Positions 50,585-61,545 of a stretch of DNA of 64,000 bases are shown here, one piece after another. Source of the DNA: Zygnema cylindricum (Eukaryota > Streptophyta > Zygnematophyceae > Zygnematales > Zygnemataceae); the NCBI GenBank assembly GCA_037447655.1, contig JBBHKE010000813.1, forward strand, positions 344,910 through 408,909, read 5' to 3'. A model generated the notes under the pieces. That model saw nothing but the letters and a program-made list of their open reading frames with translations, had not been told where the DNA came from and did no database searches. Every line of letters starts with the position of its first letter. Position 1 is the stretch's first letter. A program made the position numbers and the translations under genes.

Positions 50585-53500
50585 TTATGGGCTGTGCGCA
50601 GCGTCGCAGCGTGCGAGGGTATCGCAGTATCCAACATGTCTAAAACTGCGTTGCTGCGGCGGAACCGAGGGTTCGTCGTTACCTACATAGTGAAACACAA
50701 TTGCGCCGTTGCGCTTTCCTGTCAGCGCAGTGGTGATACTGCGATCCTCTGACGTCATCATGACCATGTTGCGCTGCGGTGGTTGCGCTGCTACAGCGCT
50801 GCAGTGTGGTAACATCGCCGCTGCGGTCCTTTGCCGCGTCCCCAATATTATTGCGATGGTTGCGCCACTGCGATTCGCCCCTTTGTTGCGGCCGCTGCAA
50901 TTGCCCCTCGGGTAAAGCTGAGTGTCCTCACTCTGCAGAAACCGGCGCAGCAACTCCGGGGAATGCAGATCCCCCTCGTCCACCCAAGAGTCGTCCTCAG
51001 CACCGTAACCCTTCCAACGCACCAAGTATTGCGTGGAGTTAGAATTCCGAGAGCGACGTGACTTAAGGATCTCTTCCACCTCATACTCGTCTGAGGTACC
51101 TTGAACGGGTTGTAGAGGAGTATGCCGTCGTCGGTTAGGGAACACCGAATCAGGATCACGGAATGGTTTAAGGAGGGAAACATGGAAAACATTGTGGATA
51201 TGCCAGTCCGTCGGGATATCCAACCTGTAAGCGACGTTGCCCACACGGGACAGAATTGTGAACGGGCGCGTGAACTTTGGGGCTAACTTTTTAGAGAGGG
51301 CTCCCGGCAAGGAGAGGTTTGCCATATTAAGGCGAACCTTGTCCCCCACACAGAAGACTATTTCCTTCCGGTGAGCGTCCGCCTGCGACTTTTGGCGATC
51401 CTTTGCCAGTTGGAGCGCCTTTGCCGCCTTTTCCAGGTTGCCTTGCAACGTCTTGGCAAAGTCTAAAGCAGCCGGTGTTTCGCAGTCCGCTACCAATAAA
51501 GTGTGGGGAAGAGTGGGTTGTCGTCCATTGAGGGAGAAAGGCGTAGCATTTGTTGACGAGTGGACTGCACTGTTGTATGCTACTTCGATTGCCGTTAAAT
51601 GGTCCACCCAATCCGTTTGGTGCACCGAGACATAAGCCCGCAATGCTTCCTCCAAAGTCCGATTCACCCGTTCAGTTTGACCATCAGTTTGAGGGTGGTA
51701 GGCTGTGGACATGGCAAGCTGCGTTCCGCATAACGCAAATAGATTTTGCCAAAAGTGGCTCACGAATTTTCGATCGCGGTCGCTGACGATCCTTTTTGGA
51801 AGACCGTGATGGCGGAATATTTCCCGAAAGAATAAGTCCGCAATATCTCGTGCAGTAGCCGTAGTGGTCGTGGGTAGAAAATGTGCCATTTTCGTTAGGT
51901 AATCCACGACGACGAAGATTGAGTCGTAGCCCTCCTTCGTCCGGGGAAGGGCCACGATAAAATCCATCGAGATCGCCTCCCAAGGAACAGATGGTATTGG
52001 GAGGGGTTGTAACAGACCTTGTTGCCCTGAATCAGATTTGTTTCTATTACACGAGTCACACGTCCGGACATATTCTGCAATGTCTCGAGTCATGTTTGGC
52101 CAGTAATACGCTTCAGCGACACGTGCGGTTGTTTTATCTCGTCCAAAATGTCCACTGAGCGGCTCGTCATGACTCATTTGAAGAATTGCGTGACGAAGTG
52201 CCGTATTTGTCGGCACATATAGCCGTGTTGTCTTACTCGGTCTATACCGCCACATATCATTGGCAGTTCGAACGAGTACTTTCCGTTTGACAAGTTCCTT
52301 TAGTGAACCATCATCGCCGTAGGCGGCCTTTATCCGACTTAACCACTGTTCGTCCACTTGCACCGTACTGGTGACTGCGCTGAGCTTCTGATTTTGCGCT
52401 TCGGTCAACGCTGCGCTTTTCTCTTTCACAGAGTCTCCGTTCCTCTGCTGCGGTGCTTGCGGTTGTTGCTCCGCTGCCGGCGCAGCGACGTCAGGTCTTC
52501 TTGACAGCGCATCCGCCGGGTTCGTTTTGCCCGGCTTATATTCAATAACAAGTTCCGGACCGAAGGTTTGCAGGAACGTCATCCAGCGCACTTGTTTCTT
52601 GGACAACTTCGGCTGGGTTTGGAGATATTGTAAGGCGTGGTGATCCGTGATAACCGTGATCCGTTTTCCCTGAACGTAACACTTCCAAACCTCCAGCGCA
52701 TTGATAATAGCTATTGTTTCCTTCTCATGGGTAGCCCAGTTCAACTCTGCTGCCTTTAGTTTGCGACTGTCGTAGGCGATGGGTTGAAGGCCTTTTCCTT
52801 GATCCTGCATAAGGATCGCTCCAATAGCCATATCGCTAGCGTCAGTAATTACCGTCCAAGGTAAATCCGGATCGGGAACAGCTAACACAGGGGCGGTAAC
52901 CAACCGCTCCTTTAGCGTGTTAAAGGCTGTTTCTTGCGCCGCTTTCCAATCATAGGGCGCATCATTCTTGAGCAATTCCGTGAGCGGTGCAGCGATTTTT
53001 GCGAAACCTTCGACAAAACGTCGATAATAGGAGCATAGTCCGAGAAAGCTTCGTAACTCCGTAATATTCGCCGGCTGCGGCCACTCCTTTACTGCTCTAG
53101 TCTTGTTGGGATCCACTGCGATCCCGTCCCGGCTCACCACATGGCCTAGAAAGTCAATTTTCTCCTTAAAGAAGTCACATTTACTTCTTTTTGCGTATAA
53201 CTTATGCTCCCGAAGGACTTGGAGGACCGTCCGTAAGTGCTTCACATGCTCCTCCTGCGTTCGGCTATACACCAATATGTCATCTAAGAAGACGATCACG
53301 AATGCGTCCAGATATTGTCGAAAGATGGAATTCATTAAATGCATAAAGGTCGCCGGTGCGTTAGTCAACCCGAACGGCATTACCCGAAACTGGAAATGAC
53401 CGTATCGAGTTCTGAACGCCGTCTTTTCCACATCCTCCTCGGCAATTCTGATCTGGTGGTAGCCGCTCCGCAAGTCATTTTCGAAAAATATTTGGCACCT
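50585..53500 (-). CDS. Gypsy-2 pol: RT core, RNase H, integrase, chromodomain
   Basis: One uninterrupted frame of over 970 codons. RT: DLRSGYHQIRIAEED, FGLTNAPATFMHLM, catalytic FLDDILVYS (about 53285). RNase H: VITDASDMAIGAIL and YKPGKTNPADALSRR. Integrase: zinc finger HFGRDKTTARV...CDSCNRNKS, then SMDFIVALP, VSDRDRKFVSHFW and NRTLEEALRAY (complete DDE). C-terminal chromodomain at about 51095-50930: EYEVEEILKSRRS...YLVRWKGYGAEDDSW, a chromovirus hallmark thought to steer integration toward particular chromatin. About 110 further codons of GC-repeat-derived, low-complexity sequence follow before the stop, likely readthrough rather than a domain. The homologous region starts near 53500; the frame itself opens at 53587. 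Confidence 0.93.
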   Translation of the reverse strand, partial: RCQIFFENDLRSGYHQIRIAEEDVEKTAFRTRYGHFQFRVMPFGLTNAPATFMHLMNSIFRQYLDAFVIVFLDDILVYSRTQEEHVKHLRTVLQVLREHKLYAKRSKCDFFKEKIDFLGHVVSRDGIAVDPNKTRAVKEWPQPANITELRSFLGLCSYYRRFVEGFAKIAAPLTELLKNDAPYDWKAAQETAFNTLKERLVTAPVLAVPDPDLPWTVITDASDMAIGAILMQDQGKGLQPIAYDSRKLKAAELNWATHEKETIAIINALEVWKCYVQGKRITVITDHHALQYLQTQPKLSKKQVRWMTFLQTFGPELVIEYKPGKTNPADALSRRPDVAAPAAEQQPQAPQQRNGDSVKEKSAALTEAQNQKLSAVTSTVQVDEQWLSRIKAAYGDDGSLKELVKRKVLVRTANDMWRYRPSKTTRLYVPTNTALRHAILQMSHDEPLSGHFGRDKTTARVAEAYYWPNMTRDIAEYVRTCDSCNRNKSDSGQQGLLQPLPIPSVPWEAISMDFIVALPRTKEGYDSIFVVVDYLTKMAHFLPTTTTATARDIADLFFREIFRHHGLPKRIVSDRDRKFVSHFWQNLFALCGTQLAMSTAYHPQTDGQTERVNRTLEEALRAYVSVHQTDWVDHLTAIEVAYNSAVHSSTNATPFSLNGRQPTLPHTLLVADCETPAALDFAKTLQGNLEKAAKALQLAKDRQKSQADAHRKEIVFCVGDKVRLNMANLSLPGALSKKLAPKFTRPFTILSRVGNVAYRLDIPTDWHIHNVFHVSLLKPFRDPDSVFPNRRRHTPLQPVQGTSDEYEVEEILKSRRSRNSNSTQYLVRWKGYGAEDDSWVDEGDLHSPELLRRFLQSEDTQLYPRGNCSGRNKGANRSGATIAIILGTRQRTAAAMLPHCSAVAAQPPQRNMVMMTSEDRSITTALTGKRNGAIVFHYVGNDEPSVPPQQRSFRHVGYCDTLARCDAAHSP

Positions 53501-54894
53501 CGAAGTCGATCCAACAATTCGTCTATCCTCGGTAGGGGGTACGCATTCTTCACCGTTAACTTGTTCAGCGCTCGGTAATCTATACACATACGGAACCCTC
53601 CATCTTTCTTGTTCACAAAGAGAACAGGGGCTCCATACGGTGACTTGCTTGGTTCGATTGCTCCGGCTTCGACCAACTCCGCGAGTTGCTTTTTCAATTC
53701 GTCCAACTCGGTGTAGCTCATCTTGTACATCCGATTAGCCGGAGGTACCGCTCCAGGAACAAGCTCTATTTTATGATCCACTTCGCGCTTCGGAGGTAAT
53801 CCTTCGGGGAGCTTCGGGGGAAATACATCTGCGTACTCCTCGAGAAGTTTTGACACGACTTCCGGGGCCTCTTCGGAAGTCTTTCCAATGTCGTCACTTT
53901 CTTTGGAGTCGAAGTCGGGGTCCTTCTTTTTCCATTCTTCCGGGATCTCCTCCTTCGCCTCCTCCATTGGCTGGACGACCGCCATATAAATCATTTCCCC
54001 TTTCTTAAGTGCCCTCTTAAGCTGTAAGGCCGAAAGCAGGCGTCCCTCTTCCGTTCCCTTACCAGCCGCTCCCGCTGTTACCTCAAACTCTTCTTCACCT
54101 TTCTTCACTCTCATGGCGCCACTTCTCCAGTCAATCATCGGATTCCATTTTTGCAGCCACGGCTTCCCCAATATTACCTCATGATCCCCAAGAGGTAATA
54201 CATGAAGCGTGTCGTACCATCGGAATTTCCCAATGCCGACGCGCAACCTCGGGGTACGATGGGTGATTGATAGGGAACTGCCGTCGGCCAATTGCACCGA
54301 CTGAGGATTATGTAGTACCACAAGAGGAAGTTTCAACCTTTTCACCGTCGCCTCGTTAATGAAGTTCCCCGACGCTCCGGAGTCCACCATGAAGTCAGCT
54401 GCACTCACTCCTATTTGACCCCGAAATATCAAAGGGTCACCTCCTTCTCCGGCTAACCTCATAACGGTAAGTTTTCCCTTTTTGGGGTCTTTCCGTTTTG
54501 GACACTCCCGAGCCATGTGATCCGGAGAACCGCACTGGAAGCATAGGCCATTTTGCCTCCTCCGTTGGATTTCCTCGGGGGACAAGTCATTGGTCTTGGT
54601 CTTGGTGGTTTTCTTCTTTTTCCGCAGGACGTTGACCGCTTCCTTATCCTCATTAATTGCGCCGAGCTCCATGGGGGTTGGACCTTCGTCTCGTCGGTTT
54701 CCTCCGCTACTGCTCGACCCGTAGTGATAAGGTCTCCGGAGGTTGAAGTTGACCGAATCGGTCCGCTCCGCAAACTTGATGATTGCTGAGAGAGGAGGAG
54801 TTGTGCTTTCCCGAGCAAGCCATTGCTCCACATCTCTACGAATAGACGACTTAAGCCCCTTCACGAAACGATCCACAGCTTCATCCTCCGTCAT
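53460..54894 (-). pseudogene. Gypsy-2 gag end, protease and reverse transcriptase start
   Basis: MTEDEAVDRFVKGLKSSI ends the capsid. A zinc knuckle CFQCGSPDHMAREC lies near 54520. The protease has intact VDSGASGNFINE (about 54390) and HEVILGKPWLQKWNPMIDW. A linker LLEEYADVFPPKLPEGLPP is followed by RT with [30 protein letters not shown] and LLDRLRGAKYFSK. A frameshift falls right there. Confidence 0.92.
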
Positions 54895-54989
54895 CGTAGG
54901 TATTTGAACCTTGCACTCCTAGAACCTCTGCGTAAACTCCATCACTGAAGTTCGTTGCTTCAATACTGCGATCTTATCTCTCGCCGCCT

Positions 54990-55406
54990 TCACCGTGTTG
55001 ACAGGCTGCCAAGTGTCGCGGAGGAGTGAACGAAGAGCGCCCAGACGGTCGGTGTCTCATCGTCCTCTACCAATGTTCTCCACCAAGCCCCCGCTGCCCC
55101 TTTAAGAAGACCACCCGCGTAGTGAATCTTCTCACGATCCGATAGGCTAGGAAAATTCTCGAGATAGTTCGCCACGGAGAATAGCCATGAGTCAAGGTTC
55201 TTGTGTCTTGCAGGGTCAAACTCGTCGGGAAGCCGTAATTTCGGTCTCCGGGAGTCTCTCTCGATGCCTCCATGAGGTCGCTCCCCTAGACGCGTCTCCA
55301 AGGCCATGACGGTGTTACTCAGCTGCGTATTCTGTAATCTCACACTTTCCAACTCCCTGAGAACTTGCGCCAACATTTCTGCAGTGGATACACCGTGTTC
55401 ATCCAT
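54990..55406 (-). pseudogene. Gypsy-2 gag, first part
   Basis: Starts MDEHGVSTAEMLAQVLRE, a short predicted coiled coil. The gag domain follows with KLRLPDEFDPARHKN, WLFSVANYLENFP and LLKGAAGAWWRTLV. It loses frame near 55010; homologous sequence resumes at 54894 in another frame. Confidence 0.88.
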
Positions 55407-55426
55407 GCTGTCGAGTCACGGGTAAC

Positions 55427-55439
55427 AGCTCCGATACCA
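55427..55439 (-). other. Gypsy-2 primer-binding site
   Basis: TGGTATCGGAGCT on the minus strand, one base after the LTR. It fits the complement of the 3' end of initiator tRNA-Met at 12 of 13 positions. Confidence 0.85.
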
Positions 55440-55440
55440 G

Positions 55441-55959
55441 TGTAAAAGAGGTAACAACACCCCACAATACGTCACAATGCACAGCGGAAAACACCAAGGA
55501 TCTCCCCGTAGCAACAGCAGGAGCACACAGAACTCGCAGACAAGGTTGGGCTTTATTAATTGAAAAGAGAGTACAAGATTGCGCTAGCTGCGTAAGCCTA
55601 TTTCAGGTCTACTTCCGGTCCCTTATCCACTAGGTCTACTTGTCTATTTAAACTAGCTAACTGCTGGTCAACTTAGTACTATACAGCTGTACACGTGGAC
55701 CTTCGCGGCCAATCCAAGATCTATCCAAACTTCCTTCTAGAACTATACAGTTCAATCTACACAATTGCGGCGTTGCTATGCTGCGCTGCTACGCCGCTGC
55801 GCTACTAGTTGCTACGCCGCTAAGTTGCTATGCTGCTATGCTGCGCTGGTCTGGAATCGCAGCTGCGCTGCTCTGGCATCGCAACTGCGCTGCTCTGAAA
55901 TCGCAACTATAGCAGCCTAGCCCTAACTACTAAGTACCCAATTCTGTAACCCTGTTACA
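55441..55959 (-). repeat. Gypsy-2 5' LTR
   Basis: Minus strand TGTAACAGGG...TCTTTTACA, 519 bases. It contains runs of GCTGC/GTTGCTACGCC words near 55760-55880. Confidence 0.95.
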
Positions 55960-56383
55960 CCTGTGCTGCTAGTTATGGCTGGTCAAAGTTGACCTTTTTC
56001 ATAGAAGCTCTCTCAAAGAGAGGCGGCTAACTATTATTTTTCTTAAGTCCTAAAACCCCTCTCTAAACCCTCTAGTACTAAGGACTACAAGCATATTGGC
56101 AAACGGCAGGTACCAGGATTAAATCCTGGGTTCGTAAATCTCATTTTTGGTAAATCTACCAACGCTACTCTTTGTCTCTCCAGAGGGCCTAGGCAGGCAT
56201 GGCTCTAGCCCCCTATCTAGCCTTTAGTGACTACAACAAGTGTGGGGGCTTGGAGAAGGGAGTTAGAGGCAGACTGCCTCTGTTCTTTTCTATCAAGTGT
56301 GGGGGCTTGGAGAAGGGAGTTAGAGGTAGACTGCCTCTGCTCTTTTCTATCTTAATACAGACCTAGAAAATACTAAAATTTCA
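55960..56383 (-). repeat. Right part of the older copia-like LTR
   Basis: Continues the LTR cut by Gypsy-2: TATGGCTGGTCAAAGTTGACC, then a T-arm-like CCAGGATTAAATCCTGG (about 56115), the CATGGCTCTAGCCCCC module, GGCAGACTGCC and CAGACCTAGAAAATAC, ending TTTCA. A 57-base unit is duplicated at 56237-56293/56294-56350. Confidence 0.75.
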
Positions 56384-57200
56384 GCATATTTAACGACCGT
56401 GTTTTACGGAATGTATGATTACGTGTTTTAATTACTCGATTGCGTGACTTATATGTTTTTCATTCTGTAAAATATTACATTTAAAGTGTTAGTTAATGGC
56501 GTGGACACGGGAAAGTGCACACACAAGTGATATTTAGTACTAAACATCGAGGGAAAATAAAATTAAGGTCATTCGACTTAAAATATCGTTAATAATTTAT
56601 TTTTTTCAATATAATACTAATTTTTCTAAAATGTCTTAATAATTAGAAAAGGTTAAATTTTCCATATTTAGCTATAATAAATATATACATCTGGATTATA
56701 ACTATATATTGTTAAACAATATTATAAACAAAGTCCATAATATTGTTGTGTGTAATTTTTTTACTATAAATAACCAGATAATACATGTAATGTTTATAAC
56801 GATTCACTTTGTACTAATCATACCATTACGACTGGGCGCTTGAGATTGTGCGAAAATTTAACCCGTTGGCCAATTTGAATGATATGCTTGCTCGATCGTA
56901 CTTTTAAGGTCGAATCTTCTGGTGGAGTAAACCGAAGAAAATTGGCTGCAAACGTTGCCCTATGAGGTCATTGCTCCATGAGGCATTGCCAATTATCCAA
57001 CGAAAACGGCCTTAGGGCGGACTTCCATTAGGTGTTTTATTAATTGAACGGATACGTTTACTAAAAGGCGTGCCTTCCGTTAGGTCACGTCAGTAAACCA
57101 CTTTTATTGCGTGGCTCATTCTGGTTGGTAACATGCAGGGTAATATTCAATGCTAAAAATCTTGAAAGAATCTTCGAATGCAAAGTGTGAACGCAATATC
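56384..57200. other. AT-rich intergenic DNA
   Basis: No gene or clear repeat was found. The stretch from about 56990 begins a less AT-rich region. Confidence 0.5.
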
Positions 57201-57284
57201 TGTACCATCGGAGGTAATTTTTGTACCATCGGAGGTAATATGTGTAACACCGGAGGTAATATTTGTACTACCGGGGCTAACTAA
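57201..57284. repeat. Four tandem 21-bp units
   Basis: TGTACCATCGGAGGTAATTT-type units begin at 57201, 57222, 57243 and 57264, with increasing divergence. The plus frame reads seven-residue repeats like VPSEVIF, but the surrounding frame is only 69 codons. Confidence 0.88.
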
Positions 57285-57705
57285 TGACTCGTACAGAGGG
57301 CATTATAATGTACTACCCAAAATTTCAAAACGCAACGACAAAAAGGCGGCGACAAACTTTGATGGCGGGAGCGTGACGGAATAATTTCGGCGGATTCGCA
57401 TCCATCTTGGCGGAAGGCACATGGCCCATGCGACGTGGACGCACATAAGCGCGCGCTCATTGACATAATTTTTCCTTTTCCACGCGGCCCATTTTTACAC
57501 GTTCAGTCTCTAAGAAGTGTCCTCTCTGTGCACGGTCGTCAAGGACTGTAGGGTTGGTGACGTGGCGTCTCGGATAAAAAGTGTACTGGCATTCGACGGT
57601 CAGCGTTTATGCCTCCAACCTTGCAGATTTTCGGTAAAGATGTTTTCCATTTGTGCGGACCTATACGAAACAGTACAGCCCTTAGTACTTTTTCGAAGTC
57701 CACCC

Positions 57706-58483
57706 TTAGGGTGAACCTCCATCAAGCATTTCCAGTAATCGTACGAACACGTTTACTAACAGTAATATTTGTATCACTTCTCCATCAGGTTGTGCCAGCG
57801 AGGCACCAATTGCTAGCGTACTGGGTTGCGTTTGGAACCATGTAGGATCTTGTTCAACCGGCCCGGAATATTAAAAAATTCGAAAAGCACAAAATCTTAA
57901 CGGTGTATGTACGGACGAACGCAGAGTTAAATATATAGCGGCGCGACGCGAATGTACCATTTGTACGTTCTTATCATTTTGTTGTACCAACCGTTTATAA
58001 ATCATTTTCAAAAAGAAAATTTGTACTCTATCGTTTGCCATTATGTTTTGTACGCAAAGTCCTTTCCACGAAGGAAATGATTTGTCAAAGAGATATCCTA
58101 CGTCAAATATTTTTTCGTCGCTTTCAAATCCGCCCTGTACGAAGGCACGTGGCCTTTGGCAATTGTGAGGTCGTCATCGCTCGTCCGCCGTGGATGATAC
58201 CTTTTTGTTTCCCAGTGTACTAATAGACACGTCCAATGTGTGGCAAGTCTCCTCTTGAGGATAGTTGAGGAGACTCTCCAGACACTGAACAGAATGAGCG
58301 TTTGCTTCGAAAATGCAAAATCGGACTATCGAAATTTTCGCCCAAAAGTTTGGAGAATCTTGCCCAATCTCCTGTAAACATGTTAAAAAGAGGAAAAAAT
58401 GAGTATGGCCTAGTACGTAAAGGTACGTTGCCCCGTAAATAACCCTAATTTTTGCCTGATGGAGCACTACCCTTAGGCGGAGC
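57706..58483. mobile_element. Possible inverted-repeat element
   Basis: CTTAGGGTGAACCTCCATCA near 57708 and, inverted, CTAAGGGTAGTGCTCCATCA near 58480 match at roughly three quarters of positions. Related words (CCTTAGGGCGGACTTCCATT at 57010, CCATCAGG at 57783 and 58545) suggest a dispersed short-element family. No target duplication was confirmed. Confidence 0.3.
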
Positions 58484-58783
58484 CAGTTATCGAGAGGAAA
58501 TGTTAACTGATCGTAACATTTTGAAAAATGTTTGACCGGTTTCCATCAGGCTGGGCCAATAAACTACACATGTATCGTTATTATTGTTGATGTTTTTTTT
58601 CTTCACTTAAAAAACATCGTTTCTCCGTGCAAGTACATCTTATTTTATGTGGGCAATCGGGAAGGTGAGAAATATCACGTCTCAATTGCGGATAAAAAAA
58701 TAGAACTATTGTTCACGTGAAAAAAAGGTTTGAGTGCCGAAAAAAACATTAGGTGTTCCATACTATTATCGGTACATACTGTA

Positions 58784-59304
58784 CACCATGAATCGTAATT
58801 AGCGTAAATAATTAATTAGTGTAAAAAAATGTAAGAAAATAATTAGTATTATTGACTCTAATTTGGGTTTTCGTTTTTTTTTTACAAAAAAACTTACTCT
58901 AATTTCTCAATAACTCTAATTTGGGTTTCTCTCCGTAATAATTATCAGCGGTGAATATCTTTACTGTAAATTAGGTACACATACAGAATCTGACAAAACG
59001 TCTAGTTTCACGTCATTATGACATTTGCACTGCGCGGTTTGTGAAAACGCAGTTACATGATAACTTATTGTATTAAATCATTTTTTGTATTTTTTAGTTA
59101 ATAAAGTTCAATCTTGCACGGTCATACACCGACCGTACGCCACACTGTCTAAAACGACACTATATTTAAGTTGTTAACGCTGATTCAAAAAGTACCTTAA
59201 AAATGTAATGAATAATTTATAATTAAGTACTCTATTTAGGGTGATAGAGTCAAAATTTGGGGCGACGGAATCAGCGTACATAACGCTAATTACGATTCGC
59301 GGTG
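58784..59304. mobile_element. CACCG-family TIR element, long form
   Basis: Left end CACCATGAATCGTAATTAG, right end CTAATTACGATTCGCGGTG, with TA at both sides. The interior has CACTGCGCGGTTTGTG and GCACGGTC...GACCGTAC, shared with the copies at 11569 and (inverted) 59834. Confidence 0.8.
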
Positions 59305-59311
59305 TATTGTA

Positions 59312-59509
59312 CACCGTGAATCGTTATTAGCCTTATGTACTCTATATCGGCACCCCAAAATTTTGACATTGATACTTTAAATAGAACAAATTACATTATT
59401 TAAGGACGTGGACCATAATCTGCCACATCTCTTGACACTAAATTAGAATGAATGACGCTAATTTTTCTTTACTCTAATAATTTCTATAGTCTAATAACGA
59501 TTCGCGGTG
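59312..59509. mobile_element. CACCG-family TIR element, short form
   Basis: Left end CACCGTGAATCGTTATTAG, right end CTAATAACGATTCGCGGTG, TA on both sides. It starts seven bases after the previous element. Confidence 0.78.
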
Positions 59510-59547
59510 TACTTTTCACTTACTTTCGTTGTTTTGGTTGGTACTTA

Positions 59548-59753
59548 CACCATGAATCGCTATTAGCGTCATGACTCTAATTGAGGTTCCCCTTTTTTTG
59601 ACCCAAATTCTCAAATTTAATCAATAAAAACCCTTTAAAAAACAAAAATGCTAAATTATTTCCTTCAAAACCTCCAAATTCCCAAATAGCGTTAACAACA
59701 TTATTTGTTTCATAATGCTATCTATTTATAAACGTTAATAGCGATTCACGGTG
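59548..59753. mobile_element. CACCG-family TIR element, short form
   Basis: Left end CACCATGAATCGCTATTAG, right end TTAATAGCGATTCACGGTG. TA is at the left; the right TA is changed to CA. Confidence 0.75.
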
Positions 59754-59833
59754 CACCACGCAGGCTTGTGTTCAAGTGTTTAAAATTGTAAAATATTCTT
59801 CAAACGTTTAATATGAATGTGAAATTTGTACTA

Positions 59834-60333
59834 CACCGCGAATCGTAATAAGAGTAAATTACTCTAATTCGGTCGCTTGAAATTTCGACTCTATCACATG
59901 AAATAGAGTAAATGATTCTAATTTTTTCATTATTCTATTTAAGGTAAAGTTTAATTAGGGTTTTTAATTATAATATAAGTTCGTTTTAAATAGTGTGGAG
60001 TACGGACGACCTCCGACCGTGCAAAAATTTACTTTATTAAGTAAAAAAGTACAAATAATGACTTAATACAGGCCGCTATCATGTAACTGCGTTTTAACAA
60101 ACCGCGTAGTGCAAACGTCATAGTGACGATAAACTGTACGTTTTGCCAAATTCTGTACGAATACCTTATTTACAGTAGAGGATATTAGCGTGCCAAATTA
60201 GAGTACTTAAATATATTAGAGTAAACTTCATAGTTGAAACAGCTCTATCACACAAATTAGCGTTCATTACTCTATTTTATTTTTTAGTTTTTGTACTCTA
60301 ATTTTTTTATTACTCTAATTACGATTCGCGGTG
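59834..60333. mobile_element. CACCG-family TIR element, long form, inverted
   Basis: Left end CACCGCGAATCGTAATAAG, right end CTAATTACGATTCGCGGTG, TA on both sides. The interior is the reverse of the copy at 58784 (GTTTTAACAAACCGCG, GACCGTGCAAA). Confidence 0.8.
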
Positions 60334-60951
60334 TAGCAGAAGGAATTTAAGATTTGTTCGAGACTACAGTACAATAATGTGAGATTTGTACGAGCGCACG
60401 ATATCACTGTGGTGTAATATTTTATAACCCAAAACACGTTCCACGAAGGTCAACGGATGGCGATGGGAGCGCGAGAAGATATCCAACGGCAAGATTTTAT
60501 TGTGGCATTCGGAGTATTGGTTTCCACTTTGGCCGAAGCCACTTGCCTATTCCCACGTGTAAACTTTTTATAGCTCGTCGACCGTGGAACCATTGCAAAT
60601 TTTATAAATGTACTATTTCGTACACGGGCAGCTTGTAGCTAACATTTTTTACAGGACGCTACTGTAGTCACAAAGTGGCTGGACCGCTAGATAGAGCGAT
60701 TGCGTCGCGGATGCGAAAATAAAAACATCGAACGGTGGATGTTTAAACCTAGAAGCTTGGAGAAAAATAATATAAATATAGCAAACATGTTTTATTGTTT
60801 TGAAAAAACATAAGGAATGGTACGAAAAAGTACGAGATCCAAGTAAAAACACCAGTTTTTTAGGTGTTGGTGGTTAACCTAGAAAATACAAAATTGGTCA
60901 CGAAAGTCAGCAATCGAAAGTTTTCGGCCGTCCGATCGTTTCTGGACGGTA
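60334..60951. other. Spacer between CACCG-family elements
   Basis: About 600 bases of moderately AT-rich DNA. No open frame of note. Confidence 0.5.
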
Positions 60952-61165
60952 CACCGCCAATCGTTATTAGCGTTGTGTACGCTAATTCCGTCCCGATTTT
61001 TTTTTTTATTCTCAAATAGAATTATCCACACTATTTTTAAAAAACCCTAATTCCTAATTAGAATAGACGATTTATTCGAAAATTTTCAAATTCCCAATTA
61101 GCGTAAACCACGCTAATTATCCGTATACGCTAAAAAAACTTACACGCTAATAACGATTGGCGGTG
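60952..61165. mobile_element. CACCG-family TIR element, short form
   Basis: Left end CACCGCCAATCGTTATTAG and right end CTAATAACGATTGGCGGTG are perfect inverse copies over at least 19 bases. TA on both sides. It shares a compensating change (GCC/GGC) at both ends relative to the other copies. Confidence 0.82.
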
Positions 61166-61545
61166 TAGTTCCCGCGTACCCCTCAATCCGCGTCTGGTGA
61201 CAAGTGTCAACACGGGAATCGGCGCCGAACAAATCTTATTCCTTAAATATCGCATTTCTTTTCAACTATTTACTATTCCAACACCCTAACTTCTTCCTTT
61301 GTCACCCTGCACCTTTCCTCCTCTCCCATTCTCGAATCAGATTCCTGTCTGAACCTTGCAATTTTTCTCTCTTCCTCTCTCTCTCTCTCTCTCTCTCCCT
61401 TTTTTCCGTGCCTCTTTTCTGTCTTTTCTTCCCTTCTTCCTTTTTTTTATTTCGATAGTTTTCCACATTTTCCCCTTCTTCCTCTCTTGTCTCCTCTCTG
61501 GTTCGCCCCTCTTTATTTTTGAGACTCTCTCTCCCATCCAAAACC
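61166..61545 (+). promoter_or_regulatory. Pyrimidine-rich leader of the coiled-coil gene
   Basis: The last 200 bases before the start codon are almost pure C/T on the plus strand, with a CT microsatellite at 61376-61398. It is likely 5' UTR or core promoter. No TATA box is certain. Confidence 0.4.

Larger units (their letters stand above)
48607..55959 (-). mobile_element. Gypsy-2 chromovirus (Ty3/gypsy) with an extra ORF after pol
   Basis: 7353 bases with 519-base LTRs, flanked by an exact CCTGT duplication (48602-48606, 55960-55964). The order on the minus strand is primer site, gag with one zinc knuckle, protease, RT, RNase H, integrase, chromodomain, then an unrecognised frame before the polypurine tract. 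The LTRs differ at roughly a dozen positions. Two frameshifts break gag-pol. Confidence 0.96.

Noticed and set aside
57178-57384. Small protein with VPSEVIF heptads
   Set aside because: Only 69 codons, the repeats explain the frame, and no promoter or homology is visible.
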